DNA from: Mycolicibacterium stellerae
GTDB taxonomy: Bacteria; Actinomycetota; Actinomycetes; Mycobacteriales; Mycobacteriaceae
Length of the DNA stretch: 64,000 nt
Direction of reading: 5' to 3'
Assembly (NCBI RefSeq): GCF_003719305.1
Contig: NZ_RARC01000004.1
Coordinates: forward strand, 124,001-188,000
A model generated the notes under the pieces. The model was not told where the DNA came from and made no database searches. It saw nothing but the letters and a program-made list of their open reading frames with translations. Shown here one piece after another: positions 8,615 to 16,809 of this stretch. Position 1 is the stretch's first letter. Every line of letters begins with the position of its first letter. A program made the translations under genes and the position numbers.

Positions 8615-9277
8615 ATGCTGAATCGCTTTGTCCTGCTTACCTCCTGCCTGCTGATCGCGGTCGGCACCGCACCGCTCGCATCGGCCGATCCGCCGGTGGA
8701 GGATCCCGCGCCGCCACCGGACACCGGGGTGGTGGCATCGGCTGACCCGGGTGTGGTGACGACGCCGGACGGGTGGGTGCTGACCGTCGCGGCCAGCAAT
8801 GAGACGCAGCTGCCGGTCGCGCCACTGACGACCGCGGTCTCGTCGCGCGAGTACCTGGTCGGCGGCACCTTCACCGGAGTGGTCTCGGGCCACGGCAGCA
8901 CCACTCTCAGCGGCGGGACGCTGGAAGCCGGCTACCAGATCGGTTGCGGCATCGAGCTCGGACAGGTTCGGCTGATCGGCTCCGTCGGCGTCAGCACGTC
9001 GGGTTCCTCCCTCACCGGCGGCATCGTGCCGACGGGCGTCAGCTTCCCGATCTCCGGCACCATCGAGATCCACGCCAAACCGGGCACGGTCAGCAACGTC
9101 ACCGTCGACAAGAAGTCGTTCAAGGCGGCGCCGGTACGTGTCACGCTCAAGGACACGCACATCAAGGTCGACGGCTGTGTCGGTCAGTCGTTCCTGCGGT
9201 CGTACGCGACGATGACGAGCTCGACCACGGACACCGACGACGTGGTCGCCTACTACGGCGTCACCAAGGCTGTGTGA
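8615..9277 (+). CDS. MspA family outer-membrane porin-like protein (tandem paralogue)
   Basis: A 220-residue MspA-family protein from ATG 8615 with GGAAG about 7 nt upstream; GTG 8591 would add eight basic residues before the signal peptide. It shares SNETQLPVAPLTTA, SREYLV, EAGYQIGCGI, KKSFK and SFLRSYATMTSS with the upstream gene, so the pair arose by tandem duplication. The two Cys residues are conserved in both copies. A 29-bp gap separates it from the previous stop, and the next secreted protein begins at its stop codon, forming a three-gene cell-envelope operon. Confidence 0.85.
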   Translation: MLNRFVLLTSCLLIAVGTAPLASADPPVEDPAPPPDTGVVASADPGVVTTPDGWVLTVAASNETQLPVAPLTTAVSSREYLVGGTFTGVVSGHGSTTLSGGTLEAGYQIGCGIELGQVRLIGSVGVSTSGSSLTGGIVPTGVSFPISGTIEIHAKPGTVSNVTVDKKSFKAAPVRVTLKDTHIKVDGCVGQSFLRSYATMTSSTTDTDDVVAYYGVTKAV

Positions 9278-9282
9278 CACCG

Positions 9283-9930
9283 GTGGGTGGTCGAAACCTG
9301 AAGGCGCCGAACATTTCTTCGGTCGTGGCGATCGGCGGTTTCATGGTGGGGGCGGCGGTTCTCGGGCCGGCGGTGGCGGCCGCGGACCCGGCCCCGCCAC
9401 CACCCCCGCCCGTGGAGCCTGCACCGCCGGTGCCGGTGCCGGTGCTCGGCTCCGACCTAGGGCCCAACGGGCTGGCGGTGCTGGGACAGGCGGGTGATCC
9501 GGCCCCCGGTCCCCTTGGCGCACCGAACGTCCCCGGGCTGGATGGCACCACCGTGCTGGGTCAGAACGCGGCGCCGTCGGCGCCGGGCGCCGATCCGGGA
9601 GTCACCCCGAACCTGCACGCCTTCAACAACGCCTACGGCCCGCAGCAGAACCTGGTTCCGTCGGCGCCGGGTGAGGGCGAGCAGTTCGACGTGGCGCCGG
9701 GGGAGGAGAACGCGGACGTCAACGCCAGAACATGGATGGGGCGCTACATCGACATGTACCGCGCCGGAATGTTGAAGGGCGGGTTGCTGGGACAGGTGCC
9801 GCAGGAGCAACTCGGTGAGCCGCTGCCGGGGACGGCACCGCCGCCCGGCACCAACATTCCGTCCGGCCTCGGTCAATACCTGCCTGGGCCCGACGGCGCA
9901 CCGGCCGACGGAGCACCGCCCCCGCAGTGA
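9283..9930 (+). CDS. Secreted proline-rich hypothetical protein downstream of MspA pair
   Basis: A 215-residue exported protein (GTG 9283, or GTG 9274 overlapping the previous stop). The signal peptide ends at AAADPAPPPP and is followed by a Pro-rich segment, then GPNGLAVLGQAG-type Gly/Pro repeats and a C-terminal Pro tail. A central helical piece includes NARTWMGRYIDMYRAGML. There are no Cys residues or catalytic motif. Its position makes it a candidate accessory or chaperone for the two MspA porins; this is inference from gene order only. The 100 bp after it, between convergent genes, carry only a weak GGTTC-ACCG-GAACC hairpin at 9948-9961. Confidence 0.7.
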   Translation: MGGRNLKAPNISSVVAIGGFMVGAAVLGPAVAAADPAPPPPPPVEPAPPVPVPVLGSDLGPNGLAVLGQAGDPAPGPLGAPNVPGLDGTTVLGQNAAPSAPGADPGVTPNLHAFNNAYGPQQNLVPSAPGEGEQFDVAPGEENADVNARTWMGRYIDMYRAGMLKGGLLGQVPQEQLGEPLPGTAPPPGTNIPSGLGQYLPGPDGAPADGAPPPQ

Positions 9931-10029
9931 GGGCCGATTTTCGATGGGGTTCACCGGAACCGGCTGGCACCGACTCGGCCATTTCGACGATCCGGACGCC
10001 GCTGCGTGCCGACATGGCTCTTGTTCGGC

Positions 10030-11001
10030 TCAGGGCTTCGCGCGACCCGAGCGGCTCAGTCGCCATTCGGGCGGGAAGTTCATGTCGTTGTCCTTCACGA
10101 CGTTGTTGAGGCCCTTCTCGAACGTCCCGTCGGTGAGGTCGACGTCGCTGCGCTGGTCGTTCTGAATCAGCGGCAGCATGCCCTCGACCATGCCGGTGAG
10201 CAGGCTGCCGAAGTACTCACCCTTGTGCTGCTTGTAGAGCTCCAGGAAGGTCTTCTGCACCGCGACCGTGTCGGTGGGACGCGACCTCGAACACGCGAGC
10301 GCGTACTTCTCGGTTTCCTTCTCGAGTTGATCGCGCGGTACGACGCTGTTGATGAAACCGCATTCGTACATCTCCTTGGCGCTGAACGGCCGTCCGGTGA
10401 ACAGCATTTCGGAGAACTTGCGCAGCCCCATCGTCTCGGCCCACCACCACAGCCGCGGCCCCCACCCGACGTAGCGGAACGCCGGATGGCCGAACAGCGC
10501 GTCGTCGGAGGAGACGACAAGGTCGGCGTCGCCCGCCTGATAGAAGTGCCAGCCGTAGCAATAGCCCTTCGCCTCGATGATGCTGATCTTGCGCAGCTCC
10601 TGCAGCGGCCGGTTGCCCGCACGGGCCTTGGCGTAGAAGTCGGTCACGGTCGACAGGTAGCGATACGAGCCGCCCGGCGGGTAGGTCACCTCGTCGTCGT
10701 TGATCGCCAGCTCGTGCAGCAGCGGCATGCCGGGGTTCTCCAGCATGCCGCGCTGCTCGGGAAGGTCTCCGCCGCTGCCGAAATCCTCGCCCTCACCTCG
10801 GATCACGACCACCTTGACGTCATCGTCGACGTTGCACTTGTGGATCAGGTCGGCGTAGTTCTGCCGCATGCCGAGCGTGGTCGAGTTCTGCGCATCCGGC
10901 CGGTCGAACGTGATGTAGGCGATGCGGTTCTTCTTGTCCTTCTCGAACTTGATGTACTGCTCGGCTTCCTTCTTCATCTCTTCGAAGTCGTAATCAGGCA
11001 T
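10030..11001 (-). CDS. Enoyl-CoA hydratase/isomerase family protein (long form)
   Basis: A 323-residue crotonase-fold protein, longer than the usual 260. GEDFGSGGDLPE gives the first oxyanion segment, EAKGYCYGWHFYQAGDAD the second, and FGHPAFRYVGWGP the region of the usual catalytic acids, where no Glu is evident. It has a hydrophilic N-terminal extension (MPDYDFEEMKKEAEQYIKFE) and a C-terminal DMNFPPEWRLS segment. ATG 11001 lies inside the end of a small upstream gene (10994-11317), so translation is probably coupled. Hydratase versus another crotonase activity cannot be decided. Confidence 0.85.
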   Translation of the reverse strand: MPDYDFEEMKKEAEQYIKFEKDKKNRIAYITFDRPDAQNSTTLGMRQNYADLIHKCNVDDDVKVVVIRGEGEDFGSGGDLPEQRGMLENPGMPLLHELAINDDEVTYPPGGSYRYLSTVTDFYAKARAGNRPLQELRKISIIEAKGYCYGWHFYQAGDADLVVSSDDALFGHPAFRYVGWGPRLWWWAETMGLRKFSEMLFTGRPFSAKEMYECGFINSVVPRDQLEKETEKYALACSRSRPTDTVAVQKTFLELYKQHKGEYFGSLLTGMVEGMLPLIQNDQRSDVDLTDGTFEKGLNNVVKDNDMNFPPEWRLSRSGRAKP

Positions 11002-11317
11002 GCACTTCTCCCTCGGTCTCGTCTGTTTCGTCCTGCACGGCAGGCATCGACTTCCAGCCCCGCACGGTCCACGTCGGGGTGGGTTCGGCATCGGTCAGAT
11101 CGACCCTGTGGTGGACGTTGTTTCGGTGCTCGATGACACGCAGCCAGTCTTTCAGCGCCGGAACGCGTTGGGGGTGTTTGTACTGTTTGCTTAAAAGAAG
11201 GGCGTCAGCGCATTCCGGCTCTGCAACACCTGTCACGTCGACCCACGTTTTGCAGGAAACGTGCGAGAGGATCGCTGCACAACGTCGATCGGTGTGATTC
11301 GCGTGAAAGCGGTACAT
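10994..11317 (-). CDS. Small hypothetical protein translationally coupled to hydratase
   Basis: A reading frame of up to 107 residues that ends 8 nt inside the hydratase gene. The last ~65 codons look genuinely coding, with strong G/C third positions and a Trp/His-rich segment (KDWLRVIEHRNNVHHRV, then TWTVRGWKSMPA). The first ~40 codons are poorer and contain a 20-bp inverted repeat at 11244-11263, so the true start may be GTG 11236. I recognise no domain. It could be a small subunit or partner of the hydratase. The rest of the 397-bp interval up to the amidase holds only promoter-like AT-richer sequence. Confidence 0.5.
   Translation of the reverse strand: MYRFHANHTDRRCAAILSHVSCKTWVDVTGVAEPECADALLLSKQYKHPQRVPALKDWLRVIEHRNNVHHRVDLTDAEPTPTWTVRGWKSMPAVQDETDETEGEVHA
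11244..11263. promoter_or_regulatory. 20-bp inverted repeat CACGTTT-N6-AAACGTG
   Basis: Perfect 7-bp arms flank a 6-bp centre in the interval between the minus-strand hydratase unit and the plus-strand amidase. The size and symmetry fit a dimeric regulator site. No regulator gene is adjacent. Confidence 0.4.
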
Positions 11318-11398
11318 AGCCGAACCCTCTGCAACGGCATACCGTGAGGCGGGTGACCGACACGTTGGTTGATCTCTGCCAGCACCGTGGCATTTCGC

Positions 11399-12850
11399 AT
11401 GTCTGACATCGCATTGCAGCCCGCACATGTGCTGGCCGAGGCTATTCGTCGTCGTGACGTGTCGAGCCGCGAACTGCTGGAGCACTACCTGGCCCGCGTC
11501 GAAGCGCTCAATGGCCCACTGAATGCCGTCGTCACGCTCGAACCCGGCGGGGCGCGCGTTGCCGCCGACGCCGCCGACGCGGCGCTGGCCCGCGGCGACG
11601 ACGTCGGCCCGCTGCACGGCGTGCCGATGACCGTCAAGGACACCTACCAGACCGCAGGCATGCGAACCACGTGCGGGCTGCCCGCATGGGACCACGTGCC
11701 CGAGCACGACGCGGAGGCGGTCCGGCGGCTGCGCGGGGCGGGTGCGGTGATCTTCGGCAAGACCAACACCCCGACCCTGGCCGGGGACTGGCAGACCTAC
11801 AACGCGATCTTCGGCACGAGCAACAACCCGTGGGACACCACGCTCACCACCGGCGGCTCGTCGGGTGGCGCTGCGGCCGCCGTGGCCACCGGCATGACGG
11901 CGCTCGAGCTGGGCAGCGACATCGGCGGCTCGATCCGCTTCCCGGCGAACTGGTGCGGCGTGTGCGGACACAAGACGACATGGGGCATCGCGTCGCAGGC
12001 GGGCCACCTGCCGCCTGCGCCTGGCACGCTCGCCGCCACCGATCTGTCCGTCGTCGGCCCGTTGGCGCGCGACGTCACCGACCTCGAGATCGCGCTCGGA
12101 GTGCTCGCGGGCGCGGCGGGCCATGCGGCCGTCGGGTGGCGTCTGGAGCTGCCGGCGCCGCGCGCCACGACATTGGGCGATCTGCGACTGGCGTTCTGGC
12201 TCGACGATCCTTCCTATCCGGTCGGCGCCGAGGTTTCGGCGGTGCTCGAGTCGGCGGCAGACGCGCTTCGCGCGGGCGGCGCGCGGGTGATCGACGCTCG
12301 GCCCGCGGTCGTGATGCCGGACGTGGTCCGGCTGTATCAGCAGTTCCTATATCCGATCCTGTTGTCCACCATGGCGAAACGTGCATTCGACAAAATGGTC
12401 GTAACGGCGGAGTCGTTGCCGCAGGACGACGACCGTCCGTTGGCGCGCACGGCGCGGTTCGCCACCCAGCGCTACCGGGACTGGGCGTTCGCCAACGAGA
12501 AGCGAGAGCAGTTGAGGGCGCTGATGGCGGAGTTCTTCGTCGGGGTGGACGCACTGCTGATGCCGGTGGCGATGGTGCCCGCCATTCCGCATGACCACAG
12601 CGAACCGTTCCCCGAACGGGTGATCGGCGTCGACGGCGAAATGCGGCCCTACACCGATCTGATGGCCTGGATCGCGTTGGCGACATTGACTCACCTGCCT
12701 GCCACCGTCGTCCCGATCGGTCGCACGGCTTCGGGCCTGCCGGTCGGCATCCAGATCGTGGGTCCCTATCTCGAGGACCGCACCACCCTCGCCGTCGGAC
12801 GTCTGGTCGAGGGGCTGCTCGGCGGGTTCGTCGCACCGCCGGGGGTGTGA
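11399..12850 (+). CDS. Amidase signature family protein
   Basis: A 483-residue amidase with a complete Ser-cisSer-Lys triad: Lys80 in MTVKDTY, Ser154 in GGSSGG and nucleophile Ser178 in SDIGGSIR. The spacing of 24 between the two Ser residues is that of the family. It hydrolyses carboxamides in the cytoplasm, and the substrate is unknown. The start is ATG 11399, with in-frame TTG 11369 and GTG 11387 as alternatives; there is no strong ribosome site, so a leaderless or weakly initiated message is possible. It stands alone and converges with the next small secreted gene. Confidence 0.9.
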   Translation: MSDIALQPAHVLAEAIRRRDVSSRELLEHYLARVEALNGPLNAVVTLEPGGARVAADAADAALARGDDVGPLHGVPMTVKDTYQTAGMRTTCGLPAWDHVPEHDAEAVRRLRGAGAVIFGKTNTPTLAGDWQTYNAIFGTSNNPWDTTLTTGGSSGGAAAAVATGMTALELGSDIGGSIRFPANWCGVCGHKTTWGIASQAGHLPPAPGTLAATDLSVVGPLARDVTDLEIALGVLAGAAGHAAVGWRLELPAPRATTLGDLRLAFWLDDPSYPVGAEVSAVLESAADALRAGGARVIDARPAVVMPDVVRLYQQFLYPILLSTMAKRAFDKMVVTAESLPQDDDRPLARTARFATQRYRDWAFANEKREQLRALMAEFFVGVDALLMPVAMVPAIPHDHSEPFPERVIGVDGEMRPYTDLMAWIALATLTHLPATVVPIGRTASGLPVGIQIVGPYLEDRTTLAVGRLVEGLLGGFVAPPGV

Positions 12851-12857
12851 GCCGCCG

Positions 12858-13298
12858 TCAGAGTCTCTGTAGGGCGAAGGTCCAGAACTGTGTTCCCGGC
12901 GGACCTCCGAAGCAGCCGACGTCGTAGCTCGAGTTGATCTCGCCGGCCAGCGTGACCTGGTTCCACGTGTAGGTGTCGCGGGAGGGCAGGATCTCGCCCA
13001 AGGGGCAGCGCAGCCCGTCGGGCACGTCGACCACCAACGTATAGGTGTCGCCGGAAAGGTGCGCCTTGCCGCTGTACTCGTAGTAGTACTTCAACCGCGA
13101 AATCCCGCTGACGTCGATGCAATCCACCGATTTCTCCGGGATGCACGCCGAGACGTACCAGGCCCACGACGCCATGTTGTACCTGTTGGTGAGCACGTCG
13201 TAATTGCCAAGCAGCATCATGGCGCCCGCGGGCGGGGCGACGACCGTCCCCGCCGCGGTGAGCAGGGCCGCCGCAATCGCAGCCTTCAAAGGCTTCAT
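12858..13298 (-). CDS. Small secreted protein with four cysteines
   Basis: A 146-residue exported protein. ATG 13298 is preceded by GGAGAG, and the signal peptide ends near PPAGAMM. The mature part has Cys residues in SACIPE, VDCID, LRCPL and VGCFGG, probably two disulfides, and is rich in Tyr/Trp (about 50-110). It resembles the many 100-150-residue mycobacterial exported beta proteins of unknown function; related layouts occur at 31609, 32210 and 34692. It converges with the amidase, 7 bp apart. Confidence 0.7.
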   Translation of the reverse strand: MKPLKAAIAAALLTAAGTVVAPPAGAMMLLGNYDVLTNRYNMASWAWYVSACIPEKSVDCIDVSGISRLKYYYEYSGKAHLSGDTYTLVVDVPDGLRCPLGEILPSRDTYTWNQVTLAGEINSSYDVGCFGGPPGTQFWTFALQRL

Positions 13299-13345
13299 GA
13301 GCGTCTCTCCGTTCCCGGTCGCGTGCTGGCTGCTTATCAAACCAT

Positions 13346-13361
13346 CCGGCCTGAAGGCCGG
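13346..13361 (-). terminator. Hairpin CCGGCC-TGAA-GGCCGG downstream of P450
   Basis: A perfect 6-bp GC stem with a 4-nt loop lies 10 nt past the P450 stop on its transcript side and before the next minus-strand gene. There is no run of T after it beyond GGTTTGAT, so it would be a weak, L-shaped or processing-type terminator for the 16577-13371 operon. Confidence 0.5.
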
Positions 13362-13370
13362 GTTGGCGTT

Positions 13371-14750
13371 TCAGTCGATGACGGCTGCTTCCTTGCGCTC
13401 GGTGATCGGCCGGGCGAGTTCCTGCTCGATGCAGATGCGCTGGAGTTTCTCGAGCGTCTCGTCCAGTCCGGGACCCAGTCGCTTGCCGGGTGTGAAGGTG
13501 GCGGGTAGATGCTTCATGCCCTGAATGACGCCGATGGTCTCGTAGTGTTCGGTGCCCTCGGGATCGCACACGTAGTCGGGCATCCGGTCGAGCACGGCGG
13601 TCAACATCGACTTGAACACCGTCCTGGCGACGTTGGACCCGACACAGCGATGCACGCCGATGCCGAAGCTGAAGTGCCGGTTGCCCTTTCGGTCCATGAT
13701 CAGCTCGTTGGGCTTCTCGAACACCGCGGGGTCACGATTGGCCATCGCCCACGAGATCCAGAGCCGCTCGCCTTCCTTGAACTTGGTGCCCTCGACCTCG
13801 ACGTCGTCGGAGAAGGTGCGACCGTCGCCCGGCGCGGGAGTGTAGAAGCGCAGGAATTCCTCTGTCGCCGGGTTCAGCAGGGTGTCACGTTCGCGGCTGA
13901 GCAGCTCGCGCTGATCCGGATGTTCCGAGAGCCACTCCAGCGAGTGCGCGGTCAGCGCGGTGGTGGTGTCGAACCCGCCACCGATGATCAGCCCCAGGTT
14001 GCCAAGGATCTCCAGATCGGGAGCCGGCTGGCCGTCGATGCGCAATTGCAGCAGCGCGTTCACCAGGCCGGGTCGCGGATTATCGCGGATCTCCATCATG
14101 GTGTTGATCATGTCGATGCCCATCTGCCGGTTCATCTCGGCGACGCGCGCGGCGTCGGGCGAGTGCTCCGGGGTGGATACCGAGAGGTGCGCTGGCTCGC
14201 TGTAGACCGGCCACTTCTTCAGCTCGATGCCCATCATCGCGAGCGTCAGCACCGCAGGCACGATGTTGGCGAGGTCGTCGACGAAGTCGATCCGGCCGGA
14301 CTCGATCTTCTCGTCGATGGCGGCGCGCACGATCTCGTCGACGAACGGCTCCCACCGTTTGATGGCGGCGGGGGATAGGTACGGGTTCAGCGCGCCGCGG
14401 TAGAGGCTGTGCTCGGGCTCGTCCATTTCCAGGATTCCTCCGCGCACCACGGTGGCTCGCTGTGCCTTCGGAATCGTGATGCCCTGATACCCCTTGCGCT
14501 CACCGTTGATGTCGTGGTCGTTGGACACCACCGGACAGCGCGCGAGCTCGAAGACATGCTTGCTGTCAGCGGCGACCCAGTGTCCGTTGTAGGTGTCGGT
14601 CCAGGCCATCGGGCACTTGGCCTGCATCTCCTCGGTGATCTGGTCGAACTGCATCCGGTACTCGGGCGTGTGCCGGTCGAAGTGGTACTGATTCTTCTTG
14701 CGGTTGCGGTCGGCGGCTGATTTTCCGGCGAAGTCGTCGACGGTGCTCAT
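13371..14750 (-). CDS. Cytochrome P450
   Basis: A 459-residue soluble bacterial P450. The I-helix motif GGGFDTTT is at 257-264, ExxR is Glu298-Arg301, and the heme loop FGIGVHRCVG has Cys369 as thiolate ligand. ATG 14750 follows GAGAAGA and lies 8 nt past the ferredoxin stop; ATG 14762 would overlap it. The partner ferredoxin is immediately upstream. The operon then supplies two SDRs, and an aldehyde dehydrogenase diverges from it, so a hydroxylation to alcohol to aldehyde to acid sequence is plausible. I cannot assign a CYP family number or substrate. Confidence 0.92.
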   Translation of the reverse strand: MSTVDDFAGKSAADRNRKKNQYHFDRHTPEYRMQFDQITEEMQAKCPMAWTDTYNGHWVAADSKHVFELARCPVVSNDHDINGERKGYQGITIPKAQRATVVRGGILEMDEPEHSLYRGALNPYLSPAAIKRWEPFVDEIVRAAIDEKIESGRIDFVDDLANIVPAVLTLAMMGIELKKWPVYSEPAHLSVSTPEHSPDAARVAEMNRQMGIDMINTMMEIRDNPRPGLVNALLQLRIDGQPAPDLEILGNLGLIIGGGFDTTTALTAHSLEWLSEHPDQRELLSRERDTLLNPATEEFLRFYTPAPGDGRTFSDDVEVEGTKFKEGERLWISWAMANRDPAVFEKPNELIMDRKGNRHFSFGIGVHRCVGSNVARTVFKSMLTAVLDRMPDYVCDPEGTEHYETIGVIQGMKHLPATFTPGKRLGPGLDETLEKLQRICIEQELARPITERKEAAVID

Positions 14751-14758
14751 CTGTCTTC

Positions 14759-14953
14759 TCATTCCTCGATCGAGATGGCCTGCTCGGGGCACGAGTGCAC
14801 GGCTTCGCGCACCGCGTCGTCCTGGTCGGGCGGTACCACTTCGTTCACCGGCGACGAGGTGCCGTCAATATCGCTGAGCTGAAACGAATCCGGAGCGATC
14901 ATCGCGCACAGGGTGTGCCCCTGGCAGCGCTGCGAGTCGACGAAAACCTTCAC
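14759..14953 (-). CDS. [3Fe-4S] ferredoxin
   Basis: A 64-residue ferredoxin, MKVFVDSQRCQGHTLC at the start and CPEQAISIEE at the end. The cluster motif is C-x2-H-x2-C with a single distal CP; the usual second Cys of the first motif is His13, and no fourth ligand is present. That is the pattern of mycobacterial P450-linked [3Fe-4S] ferredoxins. It lies between the mycofactocin-type SDR and the P450, with gaps of 13 and 8 nt, and is the obvious electron donor to that P450. No ferredoxin reductase is in the window. Confidence 0.92.
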   Translation of the reverse strand: MKVFVDSQRCQGHTLCAMIAPDSFQLSDIDGTSSPVNEVVPPDQDDAVREAVHSCPEQAISIEE

Positions 14954-14966
14954 TTCCAGACCTCCG

Positions 14967-15827
14967 TTAGACGTGGTAGTCGTACCACTTCAGATAGCCG
15001 CCTGCGTCGACGCGCTGCTGCGTGCCGGTGACGTAGCGGGCCTCGTCCGATGCCAAGAACAGCACCATGTTGCTGATGTCCTCGGGCTCGACCCACGGGA
15101 CCTTCATCGCCTGCTGCACGTAGAACACCGGTTCGGCGTCGGCCCGCGTCGGTTCCTCCAGGTCCGGCCGGAAGGACTTGTACATCGGTGCGCTCTGCAG
15201 CATCGGCGTGTTGGTGTTCGTCGGATGCACCACGTTGGCGCGGATTCCCCTGGGCGCCAGCTCAGCCGCGAGGTTGTGCACGTATTGCGACAGCAACCTC
15301 TTCGAGTGCAGGTATGCGGCGCCGCCGGGGTCGGTGCCGGGGTTGTCGTTCTTGGCGACGTCCATCAGCGCAGCCGTCGAGCCGGTGGCGACGATCGAGG
15401 CGCCTTCGCCGAGATGCGGCAGCGCGGCGTGGATCGCGTTGAGGGTGCCGATCAGGTTGGTGTTCATCACGTCGATCCAGGCCGCGAGATCCGCTGACCC
15501 CTTCATGCCCGCGATCCCCGCGGCCGTGACCACGATGTCGAGCTTGCCAAGCTCGGCGACGCCGTCGTCGAGGACCGACTTCAGGCCGCCTGCGTCGGCG
15601 ACATCCACCTTCGCGGTGATGACGCGCTGTCCCGTCTTCTCGACGAACTGCGCCGTTTCTTCGAGGTCCTCCGGAGTCGCCATCGGGTAGCCGACCGTCG
15701 CGAAGTCCGCGCACCGGTCCACGGCGATGATGTCGGCGCCCTCCTCGGCGAGCCGGACCGCGTGGCTGCGGCCCTGCCCCCGCCCGGCCCCGGTGACGAA
15801 GGCGACTTTTCCTTGAACGCGACCCAC
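14967..15827 (-). CDS. Mycofactocin-type SDR oxidoreductase
   Basis: A 286-residue SDR whose GAGRGQGRSHAVRLAEEGAD opening, DISNMVLFLASDEARYVTG stretch and HPTNTNTPM segment are hallmarks of the mycofactocin-coupled subfamily. In this subfamily NAD stays bound and electrons pass to the peptide-derived cofactor mycofactocin. The catalytic pair is in YLHSK. The start is GTG 15827 with GAAAGGA upstream. Compared with typical members, the region around 145-165 (DNPGTDPGGAAY) is shortened. It is placed to oxidise the alcohol made by the P450. The mycofactocin biosynthesis genes are not in this window. Confidence 0.88.
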   Translation of the reverse strand: MGRVQGKVAFVTGAGRGQGRSHAVRLAEEGADIIAVDRCADFATVGYPMATPEDLEETAQFVEKTGQRVITAKVDVADAGGLKSVLDDGVAELGKLDIVVTAAGIAGMKGSADLAAWIDVMNTNLIGTLNAIHAALPHLGEGASIVATGSTAALMDVAKNDNPGTDPGGAAYLHSKRLLSQYVHNLAAELAPRGIRANVVHPTNTNTPMLQSAPMYKSFRPDLEEPTRADAEPVFYVQQAMKVPWVEPEDISNMVLFLASDEARYVTGTQQRVDAGGYLKWYDYHV

Positions 15828-15872
15828 GTGAACGTTGTCCTTTCGTTTCCGTCGAAAATTTCAGGTGTTATC

Positions 15873-16577
15873 TCAGGTGTTTCTGCCACCGTTGACGCCG
15901 AGGATCTGGCCGGTGATGTAGCCGGCGTCCTCGGAGATCAGAAAGGCGCAAGCGGCGGCGATGTCTTCCGGCCTGCCGACCCTGCGCACTGGGGTCCGGG
16001 CGATGTGCTCCTCGACGGTTCCCCCGAGCCGCCCACGCTCCTCCGACTTGCGCAACATCGGGGTGTCGATGAAGCCGGGTGGCACCGCGTTGACCGTGAT
16101 TCCCATCGGCCCGTACTCGAGAGCCAGCGACTTGGTGAGACCGTTCACCGCGGATTTCGCCGCCACGTATGCCGACATGTAGGGCTGCCCCGACTGCGCG
16201 CTGGACGAAGAGATGTTGACGATCCGGCCCCAGCCGGCGTCGATCATGTCCGGCAACACCGCCTGCACGCAGTGGAAGACGCCGTTCAGGTTGACGTCGA
16301 CAACGTGTTGGAAGTCCTCGAACGTGAGGTCGGTGAAGCGTTTGAAGCGCTCGATGCCCGCCGCATTGACGAGGATGGAAACCGGGCCGAGCTGATCTCG
16401 GACGGCGTTCAGCGCGGTGTCGACCGCGGCCCGGTCCGTCACGTCGGCGGTGTGCGCGAACGTCTCGTCGGACTCGGCGAGGTCGAGGGTGGCGACGTGG
16501 TAGCCATCTGACCGCAGCCGGTTCGCGACGGCCTGGCCGATGCCCGAACCGCCGCCGGTGACGACGGCGGTCTTCAC
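15873..16577 (-). CDS. SDR family oxidoreductase (FabG-like)
   Basis: A 234-residue classical SDR with VTGGGSGIGQA, NAAGIERF, NISSSSAQSG and YVAAK. The start is GTG 16577. A nine-codon frame (16600-16574, MIEMGAAA) ends exactly over this start and could couple translation, since the only good ribosome-site sequence, GAAAGG, lies ahead of it. It is the first gene of the minus-strand P450 operon. A duplicated 9-mer, TCAGGTGTT (15861 and 15873), lies at its 3' end. It probably acts on a hydroxy or keto intermediate. Confidence 0.88.
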   Translation of the reverse strand: MKTAVVTGGGSGIGQAVANRLRSDGYHVATLDLAESDETFAHTADVTDRAAVDTALNAVRDQLGPVSILVNAAGIERFKRFTDLTFEDFQHVVDVNLNGVFHCVQAVLPDMIDAGWGRIVNISSSSAQSGQPYMSAYVAAKSAVNGLTKSLALEYGPMGITVNAVPPGFIDTPMLRKSEERGRLGGTVEEHIARTPVRRVGRPEDIAAACAFLISEDAGYITGQILGVNGGRNT

Positions 16578-16623
16578 GCGGCGGCGCCCATCTCAATCAT
16601 CAAGAATCAACCTTTCCGAATAG

Positions 16624-16638
16624 GAGAACGGTACTCTC
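16624..16638. promoter_or_regulatory. Degenerate GAGAAT-N3-ATTCTC operator in divergent region
   Basis: GAGAAC-GGT-ACTCTC matches 10 of the 12 defined positions of the perfect sites at 1287 and 45584. It lies 47 bp upstream of the SDR start, and a -10-like TATTCG (16622-16617, minus) directly abuts it. It would place the P450/SDR operon, and perhaps the divergent aldehyde dehydrogenase operon, in the same regulon. Confidence 0.5.
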
Positions 16639-16752
16639 GGCAGGTGCGGTATCGCAAGACAAAACCTTCCAATTTGTCGCATGCGTTCCCGGCCCAACGC
16701 CTCAATCAGGGCACATGACTAGGCCATCTTCATTTCCTTGAGTTCTCATGCT

Positions 16753-16769
16753 GCGAATGTATGATTCGC
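16753..16769. promoter_or_regulatory. 17-bp inverted repeat GCGAAT-GTATG-ATTCGC
   Basis: Perfect 6-bp arms with a 5-bp centre lie 41 bp upstream of the aldehyde dehydrogenase start. A further GAGAAT half-site lies at 16777-16782. The rest of the 232-bp divergent interval is AT-richer and must carry both promoters. Confidence 0.4.
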
Positions 16770-16809
16770 CGAGGATGAGAATGAAGTTTCCATCACATAG
16801 GGAGTATGG

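Noticed and set aside
9948..9961. GGTTC-ACCG-GAACC hairpin as terminator
   Set aside because: Short stem without a T run; noted in the neighbouring gene entry but too weak to list as a terminator.
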